Positions 1 through 8,670 of a DNA stretch of 64,000 bases are shown piece after piece. Where the stretch lies: the NCBI GenBank assembly GCA_013373205.1, contig JABXIG010000026.1:62001-126000 (forward strand), written 5' to 3'. Both the position numbers and the translations under genes were made by a program. This DNA is from Methylocystaceae bacterium (GTDB lineage Bacteria > Pseudomonadota > Alphaproteobacteria > Rhodospirillales > Terasakiellaceae). Under the pieces are notes generated by a model. The model had not been told where the DNA came from and ran no database searches. It saw only the letters and a list, made by a program, of their open reading frames with translations. Position 1 is the stretch's first letter; every line of letters begins with the position of its first letter.

Positions 1-2
1 CT

Positions 3-302
3 TACAACATGTCCGCTTATGGTCCGATCCTGCCACTAGGCTCAGGTGTTTTGGCCCTGACCGCGATCTCTGCCTATCGCCCCAGACGTTGGCGCGGCGC
101 TATCCTGCCGCATATGGCAACGGTCAGTTTTGAAATTTTAAATGATGAAAAACGCCCCGTGGGGGTCTCGGCAGATTTTAACGAATACCGCGATGTTACT
201 CACGTTAAAGTCTTTGAAGACCGCAGCCTTTATTCCAACGTTCTCTATGATCCAGAACATAATCTGGAAGAGCGCATCTTGCAGGAACAGTTTATTGGGT
301 GA
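3..302 (+). CDS. nadK: NAD kinase, C-terminal part (cut by window start)
   Basis: The reading frame is open to the left edge, so this is only the last ~99 codons. The residues [14 protein letters not shown] followed by [11 protein letters not shown], and the tail [12 protein letters not shown], match the C-terminal region of alphaproteobacterial ATP-NAD kinases, which phosphorylate NAD to NADP in the cytoplasm. The track start at base 9 is an internal Met and not the true start. The next gene lies on the opposite strand and its stop directly abuts this one, so the two genes are convergent with no spacer. The family call rests on the conserved C-terminal pattern alone, because the ATP/NAD-binding GGDG region is outside the window. 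Confidence 0.8.
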   Translation, partial: YNMSAYGPILPLGSGVLALTAISAYRPRRWRGAILPHMATVSFEILNDEKRPVGVSADFNEYRDVTHVKVFEDRSLYSNVLYDPEHNLEERILQEQFIG

Positions 303-1550
303 TCACTTTTCCAAGGAATGAAGCGCGCTTAACACGGTGATGTCTTCTTCTTCCAACCGGGCTTTTATTTTTTGCCAGTCGGGGGTGTCTTCACCGAAAG
401 AGCTTCTGAGCATACGGTTGACCGCATCGGCCAACGGTTTGTCAGAAGCCAAGGCGACGAGGCGATAGTCAATGCTTTTACTCAAACGTTTTGGCAAAGT
501 GATACGCCAGCCGATTAGGCCTTTCTGGCGTTTAGGCTCTAGCAGGCTTTCACGGTCTGCCAGCAGAAAATGTCCATCTTCTATACGTTGGGCAAAAGCC
601 CACATGTAGGTGGGGGTTGCCATGTTGTTTAAGGTGATTTCAAGGGCGCAAAGACCATCCAGTTTGCTGCTGGGAAAAGCCGCCCCATCGCGCACCAACG
701 GGATTTTGTCCGGCTTTTCACAGCCTTCATCGGCATTGGCGCGCAATTCACTGATACCGATTTTCAGGCCGTTTGCGCGCAAGGCCATGATGTTATCTTC
801 AAATTGCAGATAGAGTCCGACCACCATTGCGACGATGCATGCACCCACCGCAAGGGATTTAAAGAGGCCGTTATCCTTGATGGGTTCGGCATCTTTTTCA
901 CGCTGTTTATAAAGATCGATCACACCATCTTCATCCAGATCGTCATCATCTTCGTCTTCTTCGACCACGGGGTAAGGGTCTTTTAAGTCAAAACGGCGAA
1001 TGATGCGCTGAATATCCACGATGGATTCCAGACGCAGCAGGTCGCCATCAATGGTCATTTCTTCGAGGAATTCATCTTCCGGTACCAAGCCTGCACCACC
1101 GGGAATAAAGCAGAAAAGCCGGATATCTTCGGCGCGCATTTGAGCAAACAGGTCTTGGGACGCAATCAGCTTTTCTTTGATATGATCCACCGGGCGCACA
1201 TTTAAATCGCGATCAAGTTCCCCGGTCAGCCACAAGGCATTATCTACTTTTTCACCGGGGGCGGCAAGGCGGTCTTCGGCAAAAAAGGCATGAGCACAGA
1301 AGGCGCCTAATTGCCAGCTTTCACCATCGGTGATGGGCGCAGATACATCCATGCGAAAGGAGGGGTGTTTATAAGAACGTTCCACAACGCCTGTCGGTTC
1401 TTTGACAAAGGCATCATAAGCGCGCGCAATTGGCAACGCCTTGGCCGTGCCATCCAGACAGATGACGCTGCGCACATCCGGGTCTTCTTTGGTTATGCGT
1501 TGGACTTCAACCGGGCCTTCAGTTGTGGCAATAAAAATTCGGACGTTCAT
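303..1550 (-). CDS. Uncharacterised single-pass membrane protein
   Basis: This 415-residue protein is not recognised. The first ~215 residues look like a soluble cytoplasmic domain, followed by an acidic stretch (VVEEDEDDDDLDEDG), a charged linker and one hydrophobic segment near residues 230-248 (SLAVGACIVAMVVGLYL). The remaining ~165 residues would then be periplasmic. They contain two cysteines (near DEGCEKPDK and DGLCALEI) that could pair as a disulfide. The start has only a weak ribosome site. It is the last gene of a three-gene minus-strand group with 1587-2111 and 2108-3733, which are also unknown. A membrane-anchored two-compartment topology is inferred; no enzymatic motif is visible. 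Confidence 0.6.
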   Translation of the reverse strand: MNVRIFIATTEGPVEVQRITKEDPDVRSVICLDGTAKALPIARAYDAFVKEPTGVVERSYKHPSFRMDVSAPITDGESWQLGAFCAHAFFAEDRLAAPGEKVDNALWLTGELDRDLNVRPVDHIKEKLIASQDLFAQMRAEDIRLFCFIPGGAGLVPEDEFLEEMTIDGDLLRLESIVDIQRIIRRFDLKDPYPVVEEDEDDDDLDEDGVIDLYKQREKDAEPIKDNGLFKSLAVGACIVAMVVGLYLQFEDNIMALRANGLKIGISELRANADEGCEKPDKIPLVRDGAAFPSSKLDGLCALEITLNNMATPTYMWAFAQRIEDGHFLLADRESLLEPKRQKGLIGWRITLPKRLSKSIDYRLVALASDKPLADAVNRMLRSSFGEDTPDWQKIKARLEEEDITVLSALHSLEK

Positions 1551-1586
1551 ACGGGCGGACTTATTCTATCTTTGTAAACAAAATAC

Positions 1587-2111
1587 TTACCGCAGAATGA
1601 CCTCACTTTTCGCTTTGCGCAAGGCTTTCAGGACTTCATTATCACTTTGCAGCAAAATTTGGGCTTCCCCGTCATAGAAATCATCAATAACAAGGCGATA
1701 GATGGGGCCATCTTCTTCCTGAACGAAGACCAGGCTTGGGGATTCGCTTCTGTCAATTGCTTCAATCAGCAGATAGATCTGAGTCTCATCAGCTTTGGAA
1801 ACTTTCAGTGTTAGGCGAAAACCATCGGCTTCGCGTTCAACAATATCACCTGTGCTGGCAGCGGCCGCACGAGGTAGGTGGGCAAGGGCCTGTTTACTGA
1901 GCAGACGTTTAAGATCACGCCGGACAGAGAGATCGTTCATTAAGGCGTTATTCAGGGCAGGACTGGGCACATGCTTTGGATTATGGGCATAGGAAAATAG
2001 CTCATTAAAACCAACTTTTTGAGGTGTCTCGTCGGTTGCGGACAGGAGATGATCCAGTTGATCCAAAGCCTGGAATATTGTTTCTGCGTCTTTTGTGGAT
2101 GGACTGCTCAT
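1587..2111 (-). CDS. Uncharacterised 174-residue protein
   Basis: This is an acidic cytoplasmic protein with no signal peptide or membrane segment and no recognised domain. The N-terminal third is helical and polar (EAETIF-like, LDQLDHLLSA). The C-terminal half has alternating hydrophobic residues typical of a small beta-rich domain (FRLTLKVSKADETQIYLLIEA). The start codon overlaps the stop of the upstream gene by four bases (ATGA), and a strong GGAGGA ribosome site lies six bases upstream inside that gene, so the two products are very likely translationally coupled. A partner role with the large protein encoded upstream is an inference from this overlap. Confidence 0.6.
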   Translation of the reverse strand: MSSPSTKDAETIFQALDQLDHLLSATDETPQKVGFNELFSYAHNPKHVPSPALNNALMNDLSVRRDLKRLLSKQALAHLPRAAAASTGDIVEREADGFRLTLKVSKADETQIYLLIEAIDRSESPSLVFVQEEDGPIYRLVIDDFYDGEAQILLQSDNEVLKALRKAKSEVILR

Positions 2112-3733
2112 GCGTTTCCTCCATAAATTTTGCTGAACTGCGCGTCAAAGACGCTGCGGTCATAGGAATATTGTGCGTGCCATCCCCCACCAGCAAGGGG
2201 AAGATTGTCCAGCCGTTCCAGATAGGCATCGATGTCCTGTGAAATCAGGCCCAAGAGATCAGCCCCCTTGCTAAAGGCCTCGACCAAATCATCATTTGAA
2301 CGGACATCTTCTTTAAAGCCTTTACGGGCAAGGCCTTTATAAGCGGTTTCGGCTTGGCTCATGACCTTTGCAACATCTTCACCGACCTGATCCGGGTCGT
2401 GTAGCAAATCCATAAAATGATCAGTGATGCTTTTTGAGGGCAGGCTGATGACATTGGTAGGGCGCTTCTCGGAGTTCAACATATTATGAAGGCCTGAAAA
2501 ATCAATCCCCGGGGCCAGTTTGAGTATGATCGAAATAGCTTCTTTTGATCGGGCCGTTGCGAGCGCATGCAGGCTGGCATAGAGGCTGTGTTCAATATGT
2601 CGGCATAATTTTTGATAAATGATCTGACGTTCCTGATAGGTTTCTTTCGGTCCCTCTTTGATAATCTCGTTGAGTTCAGAATTTTTCGCTTTGCGTCGCA
2701 GGGCTTGGGTTAGTCTGGCTTGTGGTGGGCTGAATACGTCACTTCGCAGGACGGACAGGGGCAGGCGTAAGGCTAACTCACCAGCATTCAGCAACATGGT
2801 CAGGTTTGTCTGTTCCTGTTTATTGAGGAATTTGACTTGATCAAATGGGCTTTGGTTCAGTTGGACCAGTGGCGTGATGGTTTCTTCAACGCTTTCCAAT
2901 GTTTCACTCAAGAGATCGGGGTTGATCTCGCCTGCCTCATGATCACCGCCGATGGAGCCGGCATGTCGCAAAGCCGAGAGGTCACGGGCGGATTTAACCG
3001 CCTGGATCACCCGAATAAAGGTGAGAACCACACTGTCAAATGTTTTGAAATCGACACCTTTTTCATCATCTATTGAAGCCGTTTGCCAGAAATTTAAGAT
3101 CAGCGCATCGTCAATCACATCGGCATCATTGTCGCAATAGGACAGGATTTTTCTGAATTTACGTTGGGATTGAGCAGTCGGCAGATGTTCTTTCAGATAT
3201 CCATAAAGTTTGCGCGACAAACTGTTTGCAGCTTCTGAAACGTCCTGTTTTGTGGCATCATGCTTTGATAGGGGTTTTAAGGCATCATCCATGTCGCAAT
3301 AGCCAAGGGCACTTAGCATAAATTCAAGCAGGGCTGATAAAACGGGCATCCGGCTATATTGGATGGCAAATTCCCCGTCTTTATAGGTCAGATCGATGGT
3401 TTGCGAATTGACCTTGAGACGATGCGGATTGGCATAAAATTCTAGCTGTTGGCAATAGGCAAAAAAGCTGGAAGACTTGGCAACTCCACTGTCCCAGAAA
3501 AAGAATTCGTAACGCCCTTTTTGTAACGACAGTTCACCTGCGGCAACGACAAGATGACAGAGTTCCAGTAACGGCGTGGCATAGGTGCGGCATACAATCA
3601 ATTTGCCGATTTCGCGACAAACCATTGGCGAAAATTTTGCCTCACCTTCCACATCGGTTTCGGCTAATGTGTGGAAAATAGCGGTTAATTCTGAACTTTT
3701 TCCTGCTTCAAGCAGAAGTTCTTCCGATCCCAT
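2108..3733 (-). CDS. Uncharacterised large soluble protein
   Basis: The ORF track starts at a TTG at 3781, but an ATG at 3733 (MGSEELLLEAG) is preceded by GAGGA nine bases upstream, while the earlier ATGs at 3763-3766 have no ribosome site. I therefore prefer a 541-residue product. It is mostly helical, has no signal peptide or membrane span, and shows no motif I can name. The C-terminal ~70 residues are aromatic-rich (GGGWHAQYSYDRSVFDAQF). It is the first gene of the three-gene unknown group and overlaps the next gene by four bases. The function is unknown; an operon-level role shared with the membrane protein at 303-1550 is only a guess. Confidence 0.55.
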   Translation of the reverse strand: MGSEELLLEAGKSSELTAIFHTLAETDVEGEAKFSPMVCREIGKLIVCRTYATPLLELCHLVVAAGELSLQKGRYEFFFWDSGVAKSSSFFAYCQQLEFYANPHRLKVNSQTIDLTYKDGEFAIQYSRMPVLSALLEFMLSALGYCDMDDALKPLSKHDATKQDVSEAANSLSRKLYGYLKEHLPTAQSQRKFRKILSYCDNDADVIDDALILNFWQTASIDDEKGVDFKTFDSVVLTFIRVIQAVKSARDLSALRHAGSIGGDHEAGEINPDLLSETLESVEETITPLVQLNQSPFDQVKFLNKQEQTNLTMLLNAGELALRLPLSVLRSDVFSPPQARLTQALRRKAKNSELNEIIKEGPKETYQERQIIYQKLCRHIEHSLYASLHALATARSKEAISIILKLAPGIDFSGLHNMLNSEKRPTNVISLPSKSITDHFMDLLHDPDQVGEDVAKVMSQAETAYKGLARKGFKEDVRSNDDLVEAFSKGADLLGLISQDIDAYLERLDNLPLAGGGWHAQYSYDRSVFDAQFSKIYGGNA

Positions 3734-3817
3734 AAGCTGTATCCTCTGTCCTGTTGGGGACATCATTGTAGCTAAAAACAACTTTGGGTCTAGTATGGAA
3801 GGGTTAGAGCGATTTTT

Positions 3818-4768
3818 TTATTCACATTCAACCCGGTTACGGCCCTGTTCTTTGGCTCGATAAAGCGCGATATCGGCACGACGGATCAGGTCGTCCAGTG
3901 TCACATCGTCAGCTCTGAGTTCTGTCAGCCCAAAGCTTGCGGTAATGTTGAAGCGTAAGTCTTCAAATTCAATGATGTTTTCTTCTATGGCTTTGCGGAT
4001 GCGCTCGGCGACATATTTTGCCTTTTCCATATCAAGGTTCGGCAATAAAATAGCAAACTCTTCCCCACCGATGCGGGCCAATTTGCCATCGCTGTCTCTG
4101 GTATTATCGACGATGTTACGCGTATTTTTATGCCAAACTTCAATAATGGATTTCAGGGCCTCATCGCCCGCGAGGTGGCCAAGTGTGTCATTGACTTTCT
4201 TAAACCAATCCACATCAAAGATTAAAAGGCTGAAACAACTCTTATCCTTAATGGCTTTTTCGACCATTTTTTCAGCATGTTCAATGAAATAGCGTCGATT
4301 ATAGGTGCCGGTCAGCACATCATGGAAGGTCAGGTTTTCAAGCTCATCGGCTTTGATCTTCAGTTCAGTTATATCTTCTAACAAAAGCTGAACAACGCTT
4401 GTACCTTCCCAGGGCAGGCGTCCGGCTGTGACTTTGATAAAGCGCGGTTCTTCGGGGTAGGTGGATAACTTGATCTGTGGAAATTGAATGGGGTGGTCTT
4501 CGACAAAGCTACTCATAAATAATTCAGAGCATGTGTCGCGGATATCATCCCCGGTGAAATCCAGAATATGTTTCCCGATCAGGCTTTCTTCACTTTCGTT
4601 TAAAAGAAAACACGCCTGTTGGTTGGCATAGAGAATCCCCTGCATCTGATGAATAATCAGACCCGTTGGCATCAGGTCGAGCAATGCGCCTAAACGTTCT
4701 TGTGTATCGATCAAGGTCTGATGCGTCAGTAACGCATCGTCGGTGCCTTCATCATCATCGATAAACAC
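3818..4768 (-). CDS. PAS-GGDEF diguanylate cyclase
   Basis: The protein has 316 residues. An N-terminal PAS-like sensor domain (about residues 20-135, LMPTGLIIHQMQGILYANQQ) is followed by a short coil and a GGDEF domain (about 150-315) that makes cyclic di-GMP from two GTP. The catalytic loop reads GGEEF, an active variant. An RxxD motif (RDSD) lies just upstream and could be an inhibitory I-site, although its spacing is one residue longer than the usual five. There is no membrane segment, so the enzyme is probably cytoplasmic. The start is GTG, immediately preceded by an in-frame stop, so no longer N-terminus is possible. It stands alone between unrelated genes. Confidence 0.85.
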   Translation of the reverse strand: MFIDDDEGTDDALLTHQTLIDTQERLGALLDLMPTGLIIHQMQGILYANQQACFLLNESEESLIGKHILDFTGDDIRDTCSELFMSSFVEDHPIQFPQIKLSTYPEEPRFIKVTAGRLPWEGTSVVQLLLEDITELKIKADELENLTFHDVLTGTYNRRYFIEHAEKMVEKAIKDKSCFSLLIFDVDWFKKVNDTLGHLAGDEALKSIIEVWHKNTRNIVDNTRDSDGKLARIGGEEFAILLPNLDMEKAKYVAERIRKAIEENIIEFEDLRFNITASFGLTELRADDVTLDDLIRRADIALYRAKEQGRNRVECE

Positions 4769-4907
4769 CTGTTATCTACCCCGTTAATTACCATTATCTA
4801 ATCAGATAGCACACCTGCAGTTTGGCTGTCATGTAAAATGATCATTCAAGGATTTTAAAAAACTGATGGGAGATAGGGTAACGAGTTTCCCTATCTACCT
4901 GATGTTA

Positions 4908-5456
4908 TTACCAGCTTTTTGTATTTCGCGGGCCGAAGTCATCAAAGGATTGATTGGACGGATTGCCTTTCAATTCGTCTGATAGGTTTTCCCAGTTCCC
5001 CCGGTTGCGGTAACCATCACGTCCATGGATTGGGCGGTCATGACCTCTGTCACGTGTGAAGTTCTGATCCCAGCGGTTGGCAATCAGATACCAGGGGACA
5101 TTATGTTCGCGACATGCAATGGCGGTCCCATTTTGCCAACGACCTTCGATCATCACGCCATGGCGAAAACGGCGACATTCCCGATCCCGGCGATCACGGA
5201 CCGGACCAATGGGGCGCAGGCGAGTGCTATAAGCGGCATACCATTGTGTCGTTAGGCCGTTTTCGGAAAAATAAAGTGCTTTGTCGATTTCGGTGTTCAT
5301 TTTTTCTTCATCGGATCGACCGAGGGATAGGTTGGCTTCATCCGATAAAATGCTGCCGATATCTGTGCCCATAACTTCACCTGATTTTAATGTTCCGGTG
5401 GTTTGACAGGCGCTTAAAAAGCCTAAGGCCAGCAGGCTAAAGATAATTTTTTTCAT
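4908..5456 (-). CDS. RT0821/Lpp0805-like surface lipoprotein
   Basis: The track ORF begins upstream, but the ATG at 5456 is the right start. It has a GAGGA ribosome site and opens a lipoprotein signal peptide, MKKIIFSLLALGFLSAC, with lipobox LSAC, so the mature protein is lipid-anchored at Cys16. The mature part begins with a small polar region (GEVMGTDIGSILSDEANLSLG). A core follows with RECRRFRHGVMIEGRWQNGTAIACRE, which resembles the C-terminal region of the alphaproteobacterial RT0821/17 kDa surface antigen family (paired Cys, GTACR-like). The tail is rich in Arg, Asn and Gly. It follows the MltC-like gene by 28 bases on the same strand and is probably co-transcribed. Confidence 0.7.
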   Translation of the reverse strand: MKKIIFSLLALGFLSACQTTGTLKSGEVMGTDIGSILSDEANLSLGRSDEEKMNTEIDKALYFSENGLTTQWYAAYSTRLRPIGPVRDRRDRECRRFRHGVMIEGRWQNGTAIACREHNVPWYLIANRWDQNFTRDRGHDRPIHGRDGYRNRGNWENLSDELKGNPSNQSFDDFGPRNTKSW

Positions 5457-5484
5457 GTCAGTCCTCGTTTTACATCCAGATGGT

Positions 5485-6660
5485 TTATGTTTGATCCCAG
5501 TCGGCAAAAGTTTGGGTGTCTTTGCTGACCCGGGCGAGATAGGTTTTGGTTTCGTCATAAGGCAGGTGTTGGCGTAAGTGGCTGAAAATCTGATCCGCAC
5601 TCATCCGGTTAATCTTACGAATTGCCGTGCGCAGTTTCATTTTTCCGGTAAAAGCCTTGGCCACATTGCCCGCACCTGTGTTGTAAGCTGCGATAATCAG
5701 ATATTGGCGGGCCTTCTCATCTTTGACCTTGCCGAAATAGCGGGTATTGAGCAAATGCAGGTACGTTGCCCCCAAGCGGATATTTTCGTAAGGGTCATAA
5801 AGCACATCAACCCCGGGGGTAAGATCTTTGCCCATCAGATAACTATAGGCTTCTTTGCCACCACTGGTCGGAACCAGCTGCATGAGACCCAAGGCATTGG
5901 CGTGGCTGCGCGCGCGCGGGTTAAAGGCACTTTCATTTTTGATAACAGATAGGATGAGAGAGCGGGGCAGGTTATATTTTTTTGCCATTTTGCTGACCGG
6001 GTCGGCAAGAGATTGCGCGGAAACTTGATCTCGATCAGTGCGCAAGTTCAGGCTTAAGCGACTGATTTTCCCTGCTTTGCCTGTGTTAAAAGTGGCTTTC
6101 CTGGAAACAAAAACAGGTTGACTTTTGGGTTCGATCAAGCGGGAAAGTTCGTGGCGGGGGCGCCAGTTGATGACTCTTGGTTTTGTGTCCTGCGTTGCCT
6201 TGACCCGCTCGCGGGTGGGTGTCTGTTGATCCCGCCAGAATTCTTTGGATTTTTTGATTAACCGATCACGTAAAATGGCACGTTCATCCAGTTTTTGACT
6301 ATCTTCCAGCAAGATATCCTGCATCTCGCCTCGAAGTTCGTCTTCTGATTTATTAAACCCTTCGATGGCCATTTCACCACGTTCATAATCGACGATGATT
6401 CGGGTTTGCCTGTCTTTGCTATAGCCGACCCAGACTTTTGGTTCTGGCAGATTGCGGGCCTCGCCCCAAATATCGGCCAGTTCGTGATCCAGTTCTTTCA
6501 CACCTTCTTTCAACGCCCGATCAAAAGCCACATCTGTTTTTTGAAAGGTATCTTCATATTGCTGATCCATGCGGTCCAGCCAATCGGCATGTAGCACGGT
6601 GGGGCTGCTGTACAGAATAATGGCGCCAAGGGCCAGTGGATATGTCAGCGACGTTTTCAT
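5485..6660 (-). CDS. MltC-like lytic murein transglycosylase
   Basis: An N-terminal signal segment (MKTSLTYPLALGAIILYSSPTVLHA) precedes a DUF3393-like region (about residues 25-130, DRMDQQYEDTFQKTD, GYSKDRQTRIIVDYERG). A C-terminal SLT domain follows (about 225-385) with the catalytic glutamate in SVIKNESAFNPRA and the conserved GLMQLVPTSGG and AAYNTGAGNV motifs. This architecture is that of membrane-bound lytic transglycosylase C, which cleaves peptidoglycan in the periplasm. Unlike E. coli MltC it has no obvious lipobox. The start at 6660 gives the signal peptide and lies four bases after the stop of the upstream LPP20-like gene, suggesting coupling. The track start nine codons earlier lies inside that gene. 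Confidence 0.85.
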   Translation of the reverse strand: MKTSLTYPLALGAIILYSSPTVLHADWLDRMDQQYEDTFQKTDVAFDRALKEGVKELDHELADIWGEARNLPEPKVWVGYSKDRQTRIIVDYERGEMAIEGFNKSEDELRGEMQDILLEDSQKLDERAILRDRLIKKSKEFWRDQQTPTRERVKATQDTKPRVINWRPRHELSRLIEPKSQPVFVSRKATFNTGKAGKISRLSLNLRTDRDQVSAQSLADPVSKMAKKYNLPRSLILSVIKNESAFNPRARSHANALGLMQLVPTSGGKEAYSYLMGKDLTPGVDVLYDPYENIRLGATYLHLLNTRYFGKVKDEKARQYLIIAAYNTGAGNVAKAFTGKMKLRTAIRKINRMSADQIFSHLRQHLPYDETKTYLARVSKDTQTFADWDQT

Positions 6661-6664
6661 TGGA

Positions 6665-7510
6665 TCAATCCAATGCCACAATGACACGGCCTAGCTTGGC
6701 CGCGGGCAGTCCACTCAAGGTCTGACCATCGTTTTGGGACAAGACAATACGATTGTCTTTGGTGATACGTTTGGCTGTTAAAACGACGGGTGATTTACCG
6801 CTGATAGACAGGGTTTTAGCTTGATCAACGGTTTTTGTGTAATGGATCAGCCCTTTTTCCCGAACGGCTTCTTCTGAAACCATATCTTGTGAGTAAACAA
6901 TCACATCATTTTCATCTATGACTTCCGGGGCAAGAGCCGGAAGATACAACGCTTTGTTGAGGTCAATGATTACGGCTGTCGGACCTGTGGTTTCAACGGA
7001 TGGTGCTTTTTCGGTTTGTTTGGTATTTGGGGGTGTTTCTGCCAAGCTGGCTGTGGTGAGATCGTCAGATGTTTCGCGACAGCTGGGACTGACACACAGA
7101 CGCAAAGTGATTTCTGCCAGAACAACTTCACCGCGACGGCTGGATTCATCCTTATGCCAGATTGCTGTTTCAGAAACGGTTTTTGCCCCTTTTAAGGTGC
7201 CTTTGATCCGGGTGGCTGCACGGGTGTCGCTTTGAGAATGAGCCCCCAATGTAGATAAGCCCGTCAGGCGTATGCCGTTGACTTGTTCAAGCAGGCGGGC
7301 CTGTGCGGTGGTGCGGGCGGCCTGTTTGGCCATGAGTTCTTCCTGAATACGATTACCCATGTAGCGCGAGGTGCCCTGACCCGTGGCCTCTACATAGCCT
7401 TGGGACCAGTCTATGGACCCGTTCGGGCCGGTTTCGACAAGCGGGTCGCTGGCCCAAACGCTCAGACTTAAACTTAAGGTGCAAATGAAGCTGAAGAAGG
7501 GCATTTTCAT
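6665..7510 (-). CDS. LPP20-like exported protein
   Basis: A cleavable signal peptide (MKMPFFSFICTLSLSLSVWA) is followed by a region like the LPP20/FlgT-N family fold (about residues 30-150: GYVEATGQG, AARTTAQARLLEQVNGIRLTG). A low-complexity linker (TTASLAETPPNTKQTEKAP) and a C-terminal domain of ~110 residues follow. Such proteins are exported and often belong to outer-membrane or flagellar-associated assemblies, though their activity is poorly known. It lies directly upstream of the MltC-like gene, so a cell-envelope role is plausible. Two cysteines (LCVSPSC) may form a disulfide. The LPP20 assignment rests on the pattern of the helix-beta motif and is moderate. Confidence 0.6.
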   Translation of the reverse strand: MKMPFFSFICTLSLSLSVWASDPLVETGPNGSIDWSQGYVEATGQGTSRYMGNRIQEELMAKQAARTTAQARLLEQVNGIRLTGLSTLGAHSQSDTRAATRIKGTLKGAKTVSETAIWHKDESSRRGEVVLAEITLRLCVSPSCRETSDDLTTASLAETPPNTKQTEKAPSVETTGPTAVIIDLNKALYLPALAPEVIDENDVIVYSQDMVSEEAVREKGLIHYTKTVDQAKTLSISGKSPVVLTAKRITKDNRIVLSQNDGQTLSGLPAAKLGRVIVALD

Positions 7511-7585
7511 GGGGCAATCCTTAGGGCTATCACAGTCGGTATCACCCTTTATGAAAGGGCGTGAGGAGTTTTTTTACAGTAGGGG

Positions 7586-7618
7586 AAAGAAAAATCGGGG
7601 GAGAAACGCGTCTCCCCC
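7586..7618 (-). terminator. Rho-independent terminator
   Basis: GGGGGAGA and TCTCCCCC form a perfect eight-pair stem around a six-base loop. On the minus strand it is followed by a T-rich run (GATTTTTCTTT). It lies just after the stop of the gene at 7635-8639 and separates that pair of genes from the LPP20-mltC group. Confidence 0.7.
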
Positions 7619-7634
7619 CTAAGGGGTCATCGTT

Positions 7635-8639
7635 TTACCATTTTGAACCATCGTTATAATAACGGCTGCGGCGTTTGTTCACTTTGGAAATGGTAAATTC
7701 CTTGCCCACATAGCGCACCCGACCAGACATGCCGAGATATTCCAAGGCACGCACGAGATTGCGTTTCATCTTGCCCGTATGTAGGCGGGTTTTGTAAACA
7801 TATTCGTGGGTGCGGCCTTGGCTGGCGGCGGGGCGATGGTCTACATAGCAGGAGAATTTTGCCAGGATCACATCTTCCATATCCAGCATCTCCTGCTCGG
7901 TGAAATTTTCAAAATTAAGGAACACATCCTGAATGCGCCCGCGACAGCCATCGTCATTACCACGGCGTGCAAGGTCGCGGGTCTTGCCGCGGCCATAGTC
8001 ATTGCCGCCACGGTTATCATAGCTGTCGTCATAGCGATCAGAGGCATCCGTGCCATAGTCAACTTCATCCCCCAGTTTTTGCAGCAAGACGTCTGCAACA
8101 TCGCGAGCCAGTAAACGGGCATTATCACCCACAGTTTCTAAGATACATTCACGGTTACAATTGACCGGAGCGCGGAAATTACGCGGGCTGGAAACTTCGA
8201 AATTGCCCAGGCGACGACCGGAATGAACATCCAGCAGGCGTCCGGCCAGTCGGGTGCGAACTTTGGTCGTGTAATCTAGACGCTCGGCACTGGCATAGAT
8301 TTCAAACATTACCACAATATCAATCGGCGGGCGGGTGATAGAGCGGGCAATATCAATCAATTCGGCATCACTGCGGCGAATTCGTCCTTGTGCAAAATCA
8401 TCAAGGGAAACAGCCGTTTCATCATAAACATCAAACCCGTCGTTATTCAGTTCTTCAGCCAGTTCGTTTAAAACCCTGCGAAAGACGCGGCTATCACGCG
8501 GAATGGCATCACGGTCGTTATCTTCCCCCATGACCATCAGGTTGGGCAGTTCTGCGGCCTGTGTTTTGGGTACGCTTGTCAAAAAGACAGCAAACAAGGC
8601 CATAAAAGCTAGTAAAAAGGGTGTTTGTGAGCGTTTCAT
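7635..8639 (-). CDS. Exported protein of unknown function
   Basis: A signal peptide (MKRSQTPFLLAFMALFAVFLTSVPKTQAAE) precedes a domain of ~170 residues with features of CsgG/LPP20-like nucleating folds: ALFA-type strand-helix repeats, IDIVVMFEIYASAERLDYTTKVRTRLAGRLLDVHSG, and a NCNRECILE cysteine pair. An Asp/Arg/Gly/Tyr-rich linker follows (YDDSYDNRGGNDYGRGK), then a basic C-terminal domain of ~110 residues. The text RLLDVHSGRRLG is typical of proteins that report on lipoprotein-like outer-membrane factors, but no named family is certain. It lies 31 bases after the FlgT-like gene, in the same direction, and ends at a clear terminator, so the pair forms a likely two-gene operon. Confidence 0.55.
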   Translation of the reverse strand: MKRSQTPFLLAFMALFAVFLTSVPKTQAAELPNLMVMGEDNDRDAIPRDSRVFRRVLNELAEELNNDGFDVYDETAVSLDDFAQGRIRRSDAELIDIARSITRPPIDIVVMFEIYASAERLDYTTKVRTRLAGRLLDVHSGRRLGNFEVSSPRNFRAPVNCNRECILETVGDNARLLARDVADVLLQKLGDEVDYGTDASDRYDDSYDNRGGNDYGRGKTRDLARRGNDDGCRGRIQDVFLNFENFTEQEMLDMEDVILAKFSCYVDHRPAASQGRTHEYVYKTRLHTGKMKRNLVRALEYLGMSGRVRYVGKEFTISKVNKRRSRYYNDGSKW

Positions 8640-8670
8640 TTTTAAAAATTCCCCTGATCAATTCTCTTCA

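Noticed and set aside
5457-5600. 48-residue N-terminal extension of the lipoprotein ORF
   Set aside because: It overlaps the end of the transglycosylase gene, and the internal ATG has a good ribosome site and opens a proper lipobox signal peptide.
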